From contig JACMKH010000146.1 in assembly GCA_014380205.1 (NCBI GenBank), forward strand, positions 1-13,229: a DNA stretch of 13,229 bases, in the 5' to 3' direction. This DNA comes from Sphingomonadaceae bacterium. Its GTDB lineage: Bacteria > Pseudomonadota > Alphaproteobacteria > Sphingomonadales > Sphingomonadaceae. The stretch's first letter is position 1. Every line of letters begins with the position of its first letter. The notes under the pieces were generated by a model. It ran no database searches. It was not told the DNA's origin and saw nothing but the letters and a program-made list of their open reading frames with translations. A program made the position numbers and the translations under genes. Shown here in pieces: positions 7,122 to 13,229 of the stretch.

Positions 7122-7151
7122 GTGGCGCGCGTGATAGGGAACCTCGCATAG
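7122..7151 (+). other. Possible 9-residue leader ORF upstream of the iron-redox enzyme
   Basis: AGGAGGAT (7111-7118), the best Shine-Dalgarno match in this intergenic region, is followed 3 nt later by GTG 7122 and nine sense codons (VARVIGNLA), then TAG at 7149. The frame is the same as that of the downstream enzyme, whose annotated GTG is only 12 nt beyond the TAG. It could be a translated leader, or show that the gene once began here and acquired a stop. Confidence 0.25.
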
Positions 7152-7163
7152 CGGCTGGGGGTT

Positions 7164-8171
7164 GTGACCCCAGCCTCCCAGCAGGATTCTTACATGTTAG
7201 AACTTGATTGCGTCGAATCGGCGACAATCGCCGAGTGCGCTCCAGCGGAACCGGCGGATGTCCTGTCCGATGCGTTCCAGCGAGACCTCGCGCGATGGAA
7301 CGGCGAGCGATTGCGCCCTGGCTTTCCCAGCGAGCGGTGGCAGGATAGCCTCGCCCGTGATTTCCAAATGCGGCGGCTCGAAGCGGATTTCCTGGCGACG
7401 CTCCGACGCGAAATCGCCGATCGAGCACGGACCGCGCCGAAAGATCCGGAAGCCTTCGTGGCCTGGTTCGAGGACCTCAAGCAAGCCGGTCCCGGGCAGA
7501 ACGACGTGCTTTTCCCCTGGCTCGCCGAGCACGCAACGCGCGACGAGCTGCGCTGGTTCTTCGAACAGGAGGCGGCGGGCGAAGCAGGCTTCGACGATCT
7601 CGTCGCGATGACGCAGGTCAAGCTGCCGAACCAGGCCAAGCTCGAGCTTGCGCGCAACTACTGGGACGAGATGGGCCGCGGCAACATCAAGGGGATGCAC
7701 GGGCTGATGCTCGACGGGTTGGTCGAGACTCTCAAGGTCGATCCCCTCATCGAGAACACCGTTTGGGAAAGCCTGGCGCTCGCCAACGCGATGACCGCGA
7801 TGGCGACGTCGCGCGATTGGGCTTGGCACTCGGTCGGCGCGCTGGGAGCGATCGAGCTCACCGCACCGGGGCGTTCGGCGATGGTCGCCGCGGGATTGCG
7901 GCGCGTCGGGCTCAGCGATCGGGAGCGGCGGTATTTCGATCTTCACGCGGTCCTCGATGTCAAGCACAGCGAAGCTTGGAACCGCGAAGCGCTCGCCCCG
8001 CTCGTCGCCGAAGACCCCCGTCGCGCGCGCGCGATCGCCGAGGGCGCGCTGATCCGATTGCGCTGCGGCGAGCGCTGCTTCGAGCGCTATCGGAGGGCGC
8101 TGTGGCGCGACACCAGCACTGGTGAGGGCACGAACTCCGCCATCCCGCTGCTTGGACCCATCAGGCAATAA
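7164..8171 (+). CDS. Iron-containing redox enzyme, heme-oxygenase-like fold (HDO superfamily)
   Basis: A 335-residue, mostly alpha-helical protein. The C-terminal two thirds matches the iron-containing redox enzyme family, which has a heme-oxygenase-like fold with a non-heme iron or diiron site; relatives include SznF, UndA and CADD. Candidate metal ligands are Glu169 and His179 (YWDEMGRGNIKGMH), Glu231 (GALGAIEL) and the diagnostic H-x3-D-x2-H triad His261/Asp265/His268 (HAVLDVKH). The reaction is unknown; the superfamily includes N-oxygenases, oxidative decarboxylases and desaturases. The start is uncertain. GTG 7164 has only a G-run upstream, while ATG 7194 has AGGA 8 nt upstream and would remove 10 residues outside the conserved fold. 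The catalase follows 68 bp downstream on the same strand, and the methyltransferase pair is divergent. The fold is well supported; the substrate is not. Confidence 0.8.
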   Translation: MTPASQQDSYMLELDCVESATIAECAPAEPADVLSDAFQRDLARWNGERLRPGFPSERWQDSLARDFQMRRLEADFLATLRREIADRARTAPKDPEAFVAWFEDLKQAGPGQNDVLFPWLAEHATRDELRWFFEQEAAGEAGFDDLVAMTQVKLPNQAKLELARNYWDEMGRGNIKGMHGLMLDGLVETLKVDPLIENTVWESLALANAMTAMATSRDWAWHSVGALGAIELTAPGRSAMVAAGLRRVGLSDRERRYFDLHAVLDVKHSEAWNREALAPLVAEDPRRARAIAEGALIRLRCGERCFERYRRALWRDTSTGEGTNSAIPLLGPIRQ

Positions 8172-8239
8172 GCTAGGCGACGCCCACGCGATGGACGTCG
8201 ACGCGCGCAAACCACTTTAAAAGAAGAAGGAATAGGATC

Positions 8240-10408
8240 GTGGCCGCTAGCAAGAAGACAGAGTCGAAAAAGAAGGCCAGCGAGACGCCGAAAAAGGCGC
8301 CGCGCGCCGTGGCGCCCACGATCGAGACTCAATACACGGAGCCGCAAGGCGAGGGCGGCGAAACCCATCAGATCGCGTCCGGCAATATCGCGACGCTTAC
8401 CACGGACCAGGGCGCCCCCGTCGCCGACGATCAAAACACGCTACGCCAAGGGGCGCGGGGTCCCGCGCTGCTCGAGGATCCCCACTTCCGGGAAAAGATC
8501 TTCCATTTCGATCACGAACGCATTCCCGAGCGCGTCGTCCACGCGCGCGGATACGGGGCGCACGGTTTTTTCGAGCTGACCAAATCGCTCTCGAGGGTGA
8601 CGCGCGCCGACATCTTCCAGCGTGTCGGCGAACGCACGCCCGCCTTCGTCCGCTTCTCGACCGTCGCCGGAAACAAGGGCTCGTTCGACCTTGCGCGTGA
8701 CGTTCGCGGTTTCGCGGTCAAACTCTATACCAAGGAGGGCAACTGGGATCTGGTCGGCAACAACATCCCTGTCTTCTTCATCCAGGACGCCATCAAGTTT
8801 CCCGATCTGATCCATGCCGCCAAGCCCGAGCCCGATCGGGAGTTCCCTCAGGCGCAGACCGCGCACGACAACTTCTGGGACTTCATTTCGCTCACGCCCG
8901 AGAGCATGCACATGGTCATGTGGATCATGTCCGACCGCACGATTCCGCGGTCGTTCCGCTTCATGGAGGGGTTCGGCGTTCACAGCTTCCGCTTCCTCGA
9001 CGCCAAGGATCGATCGACTTTCGTCAAATTTCACTGGAAGCCCAGGCTCGGCTTGCAATCGGTAGTCTGGAACGAGGCGGTCAAGATCAACGGCGCCGAT
9101 CCCGATTTCCATCGCCGCGATCTCTGGGATGCGATCAACGGCGGCGATTTTCCTGAGTGGGATCTCGGCGTCCAGATATTCGATCAGGCCTTCGCCGACC
9201 GCTTCGCGTTCGACATTCTCGATCCGACCAAGATCATCCCCGAGGAAGAGCTGCCGGTGCAGATCGTCGGCCGGCTGGTCCTCGACCGCGTGGTCGACAA
9301 TTTCTTCGCGGAGACCGAGCAGGTCGCCTTCTGCACGCAGAACGTGCCGCCTGGAATCGACTTCAGCAACGATCCGCTGCTGCAGGGGCGCAACTTCTCC
9401 TATCTGGATACGCAGTTGAAGCGGCTCGGCGGCCCTAACTTCACCCATATCCCGATTAACGCGCCCAAATGCCCCGTCGCGCATTTCCAGCAGGATGGGC
9501 ACATGGCCATGCGCAACCCCGTCGGCCGGGCCAATTACGAGCCGAACAGCTGGGGCGCCGAGGGCGGGCCGCGCGAGAATCCCGCGCGGGGCATGAGAAG
9601 TTTCGCCGAGGAAGCCGAGGGCCCGAAGACGCGGCTCCGACCCGAAAGCTTCGCCGACCATTACAGCCAGGCGCGGCAGTTCTACGTCAGCCAGACGCCG
9701 ATCGAGCAGAAGCATATCGGCGATGCGCTGGTGTTCGAGCTGAGCAAGGTCGAACGGCCGGACATCAGGTCGCGGATGGTCTCGCACCTGATCCACATCG
9801 ACGGTGAACTTGCGAACACGGTGGCGGACGGCCTCGCGCTCCCAATGCCGAAGCCGGCGATCGCGGCGCGTCCCGTGGTTGCCGATTTGCCGCCATCGGA
9901 CGCGCTCAGCATTCTCAAGCGCGGACCGGCGGGTTTTGCCGGCCGCAAGCTCGGCATCCTGCTCACCGATGGCGCCGACGCCGCGCTGTTCAACGCGCTC
10001 GTCGCGGCGGCGGGGAAACAAAAGGCCGTCTACGAGGTGATCGCTCCCAAGATCGGTGGCGTGACGTTGTCAGACGGAACGAAGGTCGCGGCGAAGCACA
10101 AGATCGACGGGGGACCATCCGTCCTGTTCGATGCCGTGGCGATCGTCGTTTCCTCCGAAGGCGCCGCGTTGCTGGCCAGCGACGGCGCGGCGAAGGATTT
10201 CGTCAACGACGCGTTCGGCCACTGCAAGTTCATCGGCTACTCCCCCGAAGCCATGGCCCTGTTCGAGAAAGCCGGGCTCGCCCCGGATCTCGACGAGGCC
10301 TGCATCGAACTCTCTAGCAAGCGCGGCGCCGCAGGCTTCGTCGAATCCTGCGGGAAGCTGCGCCACTGGCCTCGAGAGCTGAAGGTCGATCTCGACGCCA
10401 AGAGCTGA
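8240..10408 (+). CDS. katE: Monofunctional heme catalase, large-subunit (KatE/HPII) type
   Basis: Dismutates hydrogen peroxide to water and oxygen in the cytoplasm. At 722 residues it is of the large-subunit clade. The distal His101 ([11 protein letters not shown]), Asn174 ([10 protein letters not shown]) and proximal heme ligand Tyr388 (RNFSYLDTQ, with Arg384) have the same spacing as E. coli HPII His128, Asn201 and Tyr415. The core spans about residues 68-450, a catalase-related helical segment follows to about 530, and residues about 565-715 form the flavodoxin/DJ-1-like C-terminal domain typical of this clade. The first 22 residues are very Lys-rich. The position equivalent to HPII His392, which forms the His-Tyr covalent link, is Cys365, so that link should be absent. 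GTG 8240 is preceded by GAAGGAATAGGA. It sits 68 bp after the iron-redox enzyme gene and may share its transcript. Confidence 0.96.
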   Translation: MAASKKTESKKKASETPKKAPRAVAPTIETQYTEPQGEGGETHQIASGNIATLTTDQGAPVADDQNTLRQGARGPALLEDPHFREKIFHFDHERIPERVVHARGYGAHGFFELTKSLSRVTRADIFQRVGERTPAFVRFSTVAGNKGSFDLARDVRGFAVKLYTKEGNWDLVGNNIPVFFIQDAIKFPDLIHAAKPEPDREFPQAQTAHDNFWDFISLTPESMHMVMWIMSDRTIPRSFRFMEGFGVHSFRFLDAKDRSTFVKFHWKPRLGLQSVVWNEAVKINGADPDFHRRDLWDAINGGDFPEWDLGVQIFDQAFADRFAFDILDPTKIIPEEELPVQIVGRLVLDRVVDNFFAETEQVAFCTQNVPPGIDFSNDPLLQGRNFSYLDTQLKRLGGPNFTHIPINAPKCPVAHFQQDGHMAMRNPVGRANYEPNSWGAEGGPRENPARGMRSFAEEAEGPKTRLRPESFADHYSQARQFYVSQTPIEQKHIGDALVFELSKVERPDIRSRMVSHLIHIDGELANTVADGLALPMPKPAIAARPVVADLPPSDALSILKRGPAGFAGRKLGILLTDGADAALFNALVAAAGKQKAVYEVIAPKIGGVTLSDGTKVAAKHKIDGGPSVLFDAVAIVVSSEGAALLASDGAAKDFVNDAFGHCKFIGYSPEAMALFEKAGLAPDLDEACIELSSKRGAAGFVESCGKLRHWPRELKVDLDAKS

Positions 10409-10425
10409 TCGTCAGGGGGCAACGA

Positions 10426-10452
10426 CGGCCGCCGCGGGAATTGCGCCGGCCG
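10426..10452 (+). terminator. GC-rich hairpin after katE, possible terminator
   Basis: CGGCCG (10426-10431) pairs with CGGCCG (10447-10452). After a C/C mismatch an inner CGC/GCG pairs around a GGGAATT loop. It starts 18 nt after the katE stop. The downstream T-tract is poor (only CTTT about 10 nt later), so termination here is plausible but unproven. Confidence 0.35.
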
Positions 10453-10519
10453 CTTCTCGACCTTTGCTCCCCCGGTGCTATCTCCTGTGCGCGGTGGCGC
10501 ATGCAGGGGCGGACAGCCG

Positions 10520-11278
10520 ATGATCGAACAGTTTTTGAAGAAGCTGAGGGCCCGCGACGAGATCAGCCTTGAGGAAGAGGACGCGCTCAGGGCGTCGGTG
10601 AGCGGGGACACGCGCGTCGCGGCCGACACGCTTATCATCCGCCAAGGCGACACGCTGTCCGAATCCACCCTGTTGCTGGAAGGCATAACCTGCCGTTTCA
10701 AGGATCTTCTCAGCGGCGAGCGGCAGATCACCGAACTCAATGTTGCCGGGGATTTTATCGATCTGCACAGCTTTTCGCTGAAGCGGCTCGACCATGGCAT
10801 CATGGCGCTAACGCCGTGCCGAATCGCGCCTGTGCCGCACAGCCGGATTGCGCAACTGATCGATGCCTTCCCGCATCTGGGTCGGATTTTCTGGTTCCTC
10901 ACCAACTTGGATGCGGCAATACATCGCGAGTGGGTGCTGTCGCTCGGACGGCGGCACGCGGCCGCCAAGCTGGCGGCATTCCTTTGCGAAATGCACATCA
11001 GGCTGGGAATCGTCGGACTGGCGGACGACGCGGGCTTTGCGCTCGGCATCACGCAGGAAGACGTCGCCGAATGCCTCGGCCTCACCTCGGTTCACGTCAA
11101 CCGCACGCTCCGGGAGCTGCGCGAGCGCTGCCTGGCTCAATTCCGTTCAGGCCGCGTCGAGCTGTTGAACCTTGAAGGATTGCGCGAACTTGCCGAGTTC
11201 GATCCTTCATATCTCTATCTCGATCGGATGCGAGGGCCAGGCGTGGGTGTCGAGCAGCTTGACGGCTGGCCGCGCTGA
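10520..11278 (+). CDS. Crp/Fnr-family transcriptional regulator
   Basis: A 252-residue DNA-binding regulator. Residues about 25-125 form a cyclic-nucleotide-binding-like beta-barrel (IRQGDTLSESTLLLEG, then GERQITELNVAGDFIDLHSF). A long dimer helix follows (about 125-165), then a winged helix-turn-helix with ITQEDVAECLGLTSVHVNRT (177-196) and a recognition helix running into LRELRER. The PGE-R-S cAMP-contact motif of Crp is not evident, and no cysteine cluster of the Fnr type is present, so the effector is unknown. Such small Crp-like proteins are common in sphingomonads. I chose ATG 10520, which has AGGGGCGGA upstream, rather than in-frame upstream starts that add Gly/Cys-rich sequence outside the family. 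It lies 111 bp after katE on the same strand; whether it regulates katE is not shown. Confidence 0.88.
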   Translation: MIEQFLKKLRARDEISLEEEDALRASVSGDTRVAADTLIIRQGDTLSESTLLLEGITCRFKDLLSGERQITELNVAGDFIDLHSFSLKRLDHGIMALTPCRIAPVPHSRIAQLIDAFPHLGRIFWFLTNLDAAIHREWVLSLGRRHAAAKLAAFLCEMHIRLGIVGLADDAGFALGITQEDVAECLGLTSVHVNRTLRELRERCLAQFRSGRVELLNLEGLRELAEFDPSYLYLDRMRGPGVGVEQLDGWPR

Positions 11279-11294
11279 GCCCGGAGAAGCACGC

Positions 11295-11310
11295 AACGCT
11301 GAGGAGCGTT
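11295..11310 (+). repeat. Short perfect hairpin after the Crp/Fnr gene
   Basis: AACGCT-GAGG-AGCGTT is a 6-bp stem with a 4-nt loop, 16 nt after the regulator stop codon. No T-tract follows on the plus strand, so it is at best a weak or Rho-assisted transcript end. Confidence 0.3.
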
Positions 11311-11381
11311 CACTCCCGCACGCTGCCCTTTGTGATGCACCGTGGTTGCCATGTGGTTGCTGGCCCGTCGGGTGGGCGACC

Positions 11382-11405
11382 CTTTTCTGCCAATGCAGGG
11401 AAAAG
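11382..11405 (-). terminator. Hairpin abutting the tRNA 3' end
   Basis: On the minus strand, immediately after the encoded CCA, CTTTT-CC-CTGC-ATTG-GCAG-AAAAG folds into a 9-bp stem interrupted by an asymmetric CC bulge. It could be a trailer structure that assists 3' processing or stops transcription. There is no T-run after the hairpin, only the CTTTT within it. Confidence 0.3.
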
Positions 11406-11481
<76 letters not shown>

Positions 11482-11510
11482 ACATGGCGTCCCGCGGACG
11501 CGGCGCGGCG

Positions 11511-11538
11511 GTTAGCATGTGGCCATCGCCGTCGCAAG
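11511..11538 (-). promoter_or_regulatory. Weak candidate promoter for tRNA-Lys
   Basis: On the minus strand, CTTGCG (11538-11533), a 16-nt spacer and GCTAAC (11516-11511) resemble a -35/-10 pair about 30 nt upstream of the mature tRNA 5' end. The -10 match is modest and the call is tentative. Confidence 0.22.
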
Positions 11539-11543
11539 ATCAA

Positions 11544-11568
11544 CACCGGCGCGGGCTGAGCGCCGGTG
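11544..11568. repeat. 9-bp perfect GC-rich inverted repeat
   Basis: CACCGGCGC (11544-11552) and GCGCCGGTG (11560-11568) are perfectly complementary around a 7-nt loop. It lies between the diverging tRNA and the NTF2-like gene, 55 nt before the latter's ATG. T-content afterward is weak on both strands (CGTCTTGT on plus, TTGATCTT on minus). It may be a bidirectional transcription barrier or an operator. Confidence 0.45.
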
Positions 11569-11623
11569 CGTCTTGTGGCGCGCGGGGTTCGCGATTAGCG
11601 TCCCGCCAAAAGGGAGAACCAGC

Positions 11624-12025
11624 ATGGCCAGCGCCAATGTGGCTCGCGTTCAGGGCATCTACGAGGCTTTCGCCACGGGCGACGTCCCCGCCGTGCTCGG
11701 CGCGATGAGTCCCGCGATGGTTTGGAGCGAGGCCGAGAATTTTCCCTATGCCGATCGCAATCCCTACGAAGGTCCCGAGGCAATCCTTGAAGGGGTGTTC
11801 ATGCGCCTCGCGACCGAATGGGAAGGGTTCGGGGCCACCCCCGAGCAGTTCCTCGACGCCGGCGATCATGTGATCGCGCTCGGGCGCTACACCGGCGTGC
11901 TGCGCGCGACAGGCAAGGCGATCGACGCGCAGTTCGCGCATGTCTGGAGGCTCGCGGAGGGCAAGACAGTGAGCTTCCAGCAATATACCGACACGCTTCA
12001 GGTGGCCGAGGCGGCGCGCGGTTGA
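11624..12025 (+). CDS. SnoaL-like / nuclear transport factor 2 family protein
   Basis: A 133-residue single-domain protein. Its alpha+beta cone fold is suggested by VARVQGIYEAFATGDVPAVL at the N-terminus and by a typical FPYADRNPYEGPEAI loop. The strands GDHVIALGRYTGVLRATGK and AQFAHVWRLAEGKTVSFQQY lead to a final YTDTLQVAEA. These features are characteristic of ketosteroid-isomerase-like/SnoaL proteins. The fold hosts isomerases, cyclases and ligand binders, so no reaction is assigned. ATG 11624 has GGGAGAA about 6 nt upstream, and an in-frame upstream extension lacks family similarity. No secretion signal is visible. It is convergent with rodA, with stop codons only 4 nt apart. Confidence 0.85.
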   Translation: MASANVARVQGIYEAFATGDVPAVLGAMSPAMVWSEAENFPYADRNPYEGPEAILEGVFMRLATEWEGFGATPEQFLDAGDHVIALGRYTGVLRATGKAIDAQFAHVWRLAEGKTVSFQQYTDTLQVAEAARG

Positions 12026-12029
12026 GCGC

Positions 12030-13142
12030 TCAACGCCTGATCCGCGCCTCGCGGTCGATCGACATCAATATGCCGATGCAGATCATCACCGTCATCATCG
12101 CCGAGCCGCCGAACGAGACCATCGGCAGCGGGATGCCGACGACCGGGGCGAGGCCCATCACCATCGCGAGGTTGATCGCGACGTAGAAGAAGATCGTGAT
12201 CGCGAGGCCCGAGGCCGTCAGTCTCGCGAAGTTGGTCTTGGCGTTGCGGCCGACGCGCAGCCCCCAGTTCACGAGCAGCGCGAAGCAGACGATCAGGAAC
12301 ACGCCACCCATCAGCCCCCATTCCTCGGCCATCGTCGCGAAGACGAAATCGGTGTGGCCCTCTGGGAGATAGGCGAGATGGCTCTGGGTGCCGTTGAGGA
12401 AGCCCTTGCCGGTGAGCCCCCCCGAACCGATCGCGATCTTTGACTGGGTGATGTGATAGCCCGTGCCGAGCGGATCGCTCTCGGGGTTGAGGAAGGTGAG
12501 CACGCGGTTGCGCTGATAGTCGTGAAGCAGGAAGATATCGGCGAGCGGCGCCGCCGCCGCGACCGCGAGCGCCCCGCCGACGAACAGCCGCAGCGGCAGG
12601 CCCGCGAGGAACATCACGGTGAGCCCGCTGACCACGATCGCGATCGTCGTGCCGAGATCGGGCTGGATCAGCACGAGCCCGGCGGGAATCGCGACCAGCA
12701 GCAACGGCGGCCAGATCGCGGTGAGCCCGCGGATCTCGCCCGCCGGGAGCATGTCGTAGAAGCGTGCGAGCGCGAGCACGATCGCGAGCTTCATCAGCTC
12801 GGAGGGCTGGATGCTGATCACGCCGAGGTCGATCCAGCGCTGGCTGCCCCCGCCGACGAAGCCCAGGGCCTCGACCCCGATCAGCAGCAGCAGCGCGCCG
12901 ATGTAGCCGGGGAAGGCGAGCAGCTTCCAGTGCGCCTCGCGCAGCCGCGAGATCACGATCGCCATTACGAGGAAGACGCAAAAGCGCAGCGCGTGCGACG
13001 CGGCCCAAGGGCCGGTGTGGCCGCCCGCCGCCGAAAAAAGCACGATCACGCCGAACCCGCCGATCCCGATCACGGTGAGCAGCAGCCGCCACGGCAGCTG
13101 CGCGAGCGGCGCGGGGACGAGCGAGGAGCGGTTGAGGCTCAT
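12030..13142 (-). CDS. rodA: Rod shape-determining protein RodA (SEDS peptidoglycan glycosyltransferase)
   Basis: A 370-residue polytopic inner-membrane protein with about ten hydrophobic segments. It polymerises lipid II glycan strands for lateral wall growth, in complex with PBP2. Family signatures in order are GGSQRWIDLG (about 98-107), QPSELMK (112-118), IQPDLGTT (159-166), the extracytoplasmic loop with GKGFLNGTQSHLAYLPE (about 245-261) and the catalytic EGHTDFVFA with Asp265, then EEWG and the terminal GIPLPMVSFGGSAMM motif. Asp265 corresponds to the essential Asp262 of E. coli RodA. The ATG at 13142 overlaps the stop of the preceding gene (ATGA). Length and motifs are complete. Confidence 0.97.
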   Translation of the reverse strand: MSLNRSSLVPAPLAQLPWRLLLTVIGIGGFGVIVLFSAAGGHTGPWAASHALRFCVFLVMAIVISRLREAHWKLLAFPGYIGALLLLIGVEALGFVGGGSQRWIDLGVISIQPSELMKLAIVLALARFYDMLPAGEIRGLTAIWPPLLLVAIPAGLVLIQPDLGTTIAIVVSGLTVMFLAGLPLRLFVGGALAVAAAAPLADIFLLHDYQRNRVLTFLNPESDPLGTGYHITQSKIAIGSGGLTGKGFLNGTQSHLAYLPEGHTDFVFATMAEEWGLMGGVFLIVCFALLVNWGLRVGRNAKTNFARLTASGLAITIFFYVAINLAMVMGLAPVVGIPLPMVSFGGSAMMTVMICIGILMSIDREARIRR

Positions 13143-13229
13143 TCGCCCTGCTCGGCGGCGGCGTTGGCGGCCGCGGCGGTCATCTCGTTGGCGACATTGG
13201 CGCGCGGTCCCGCGCTGACCGCTTCGGCC
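13139..13229 (-). CDS. mrdA: C-terminal end of the gene upstream of rodA, presumably penicillin-binding protein 2
   Basis: The frame is open from the window edge to TGA at 13141-13139, encoding 30 residues of an Ala-rich low-complexity tail (...NVANEMTAAAANAAAEQGE). The stop overlaps the rodA start as ATGA, implying translational coupling. The mrdA assignment rests only on the conserved mrdA-rodA order; no transpeptidase motif is in view. Confidence 0.6.
   Translation of the reverse strand, partial: AEAVSAGPRANVANEMTAAAANAAAEQGE

Noticed and set aside
7138..7163. GGAAC-N17-GGTT resembling an EcfG general-stress promoter upstream of the iron-redox enzyme
   Set aside because: The -10 element differs from the expected CGTT and ends directly against the GTG start, so it would work only if translation begins at ATG 7194.
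8441..10021. 526-codon minus-strand open frame over katE
   Set aside because: Antisense shadow of a fully conserved catalase; composition is mirror-codon Arg/Glu/Val rich with no motif.

Overview
The window is GC-rich with strong G/C third-position bias. Its gene content (a RodA/PBP2 pair in elongasome order, a large-subunit KatE-type catalase, a heme-oxygenase-like iron enzyme, PobA, and a TonB-receptor-like C-terminal tail) suggests an alphaproteobacterium, most likely a sphingomonad. No 16S or other definitive marker is present, so the taxonomic call is an inference.

Layout. (1) 1-3924, minus strand: a possible three-gene unit, read right to left. It holds an RTX calcium-binding protein with no catalytic domain and a type I secretion-like C-terminus, a TIGR03032-type protein, and a sulfotransferase that runs off the left edge. 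(2) 3925-4208: a divergent intergenic region with a clean intrinsic-terminator-like hairpin about 60 nt upstream of the RTX start. (3) 4209-5378, plus strand: pobA with its active-site residues intact. About 60 nt later lies what looks like the last 15 codons of a lost TonB-dependent receptor. (4) 5485-5727: no convincing gene. (5) 5728-7010, minus strand: a class I methyltransferase translationally coupled (TGATG) to an upstream mini-ORF that matches only the start of cyanophycin synthetase. (6) 7164-11278, plus strand: an iron-containing redox enzyme (heme-oxygenase-like diiron fold), a 722-residue monofunctional catalase and a Crp/Fnr-type regulator, together looking like an oxidative-stress block. 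(7) 11406-11481, minus strand: tRNA-Lys(CTT) with encoded CCA. (8) 11624-12025, plus strand: a small NTF2/SnoaL-like protein. (9) 12030-13229, minus strand: rodA and the last codons of the gene upstream of it, presumably mrdA (PBP2), overlapping by ATGA.

How the genes may work together. KatE removes hydrogen peroxide, and the adjacent diiron-type oxidase-like protein may share its transcript. PobA hydroxylates 4-hydroxybenzoate to protocatechuate, but no ring-cleavage genes are in the window. RodA and PBP2 form the elongation peptidoglycan synthase. The least explained parts are the RTX/TIGR03032/sulfotransferase unit, where a sulfotransferase lies beside a putative type I secretion substrate, and the mini cyanophycin-synthetase N-domain coupled to a methyltransferase. 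Both are proposals from gene context, not demonstrated systems.
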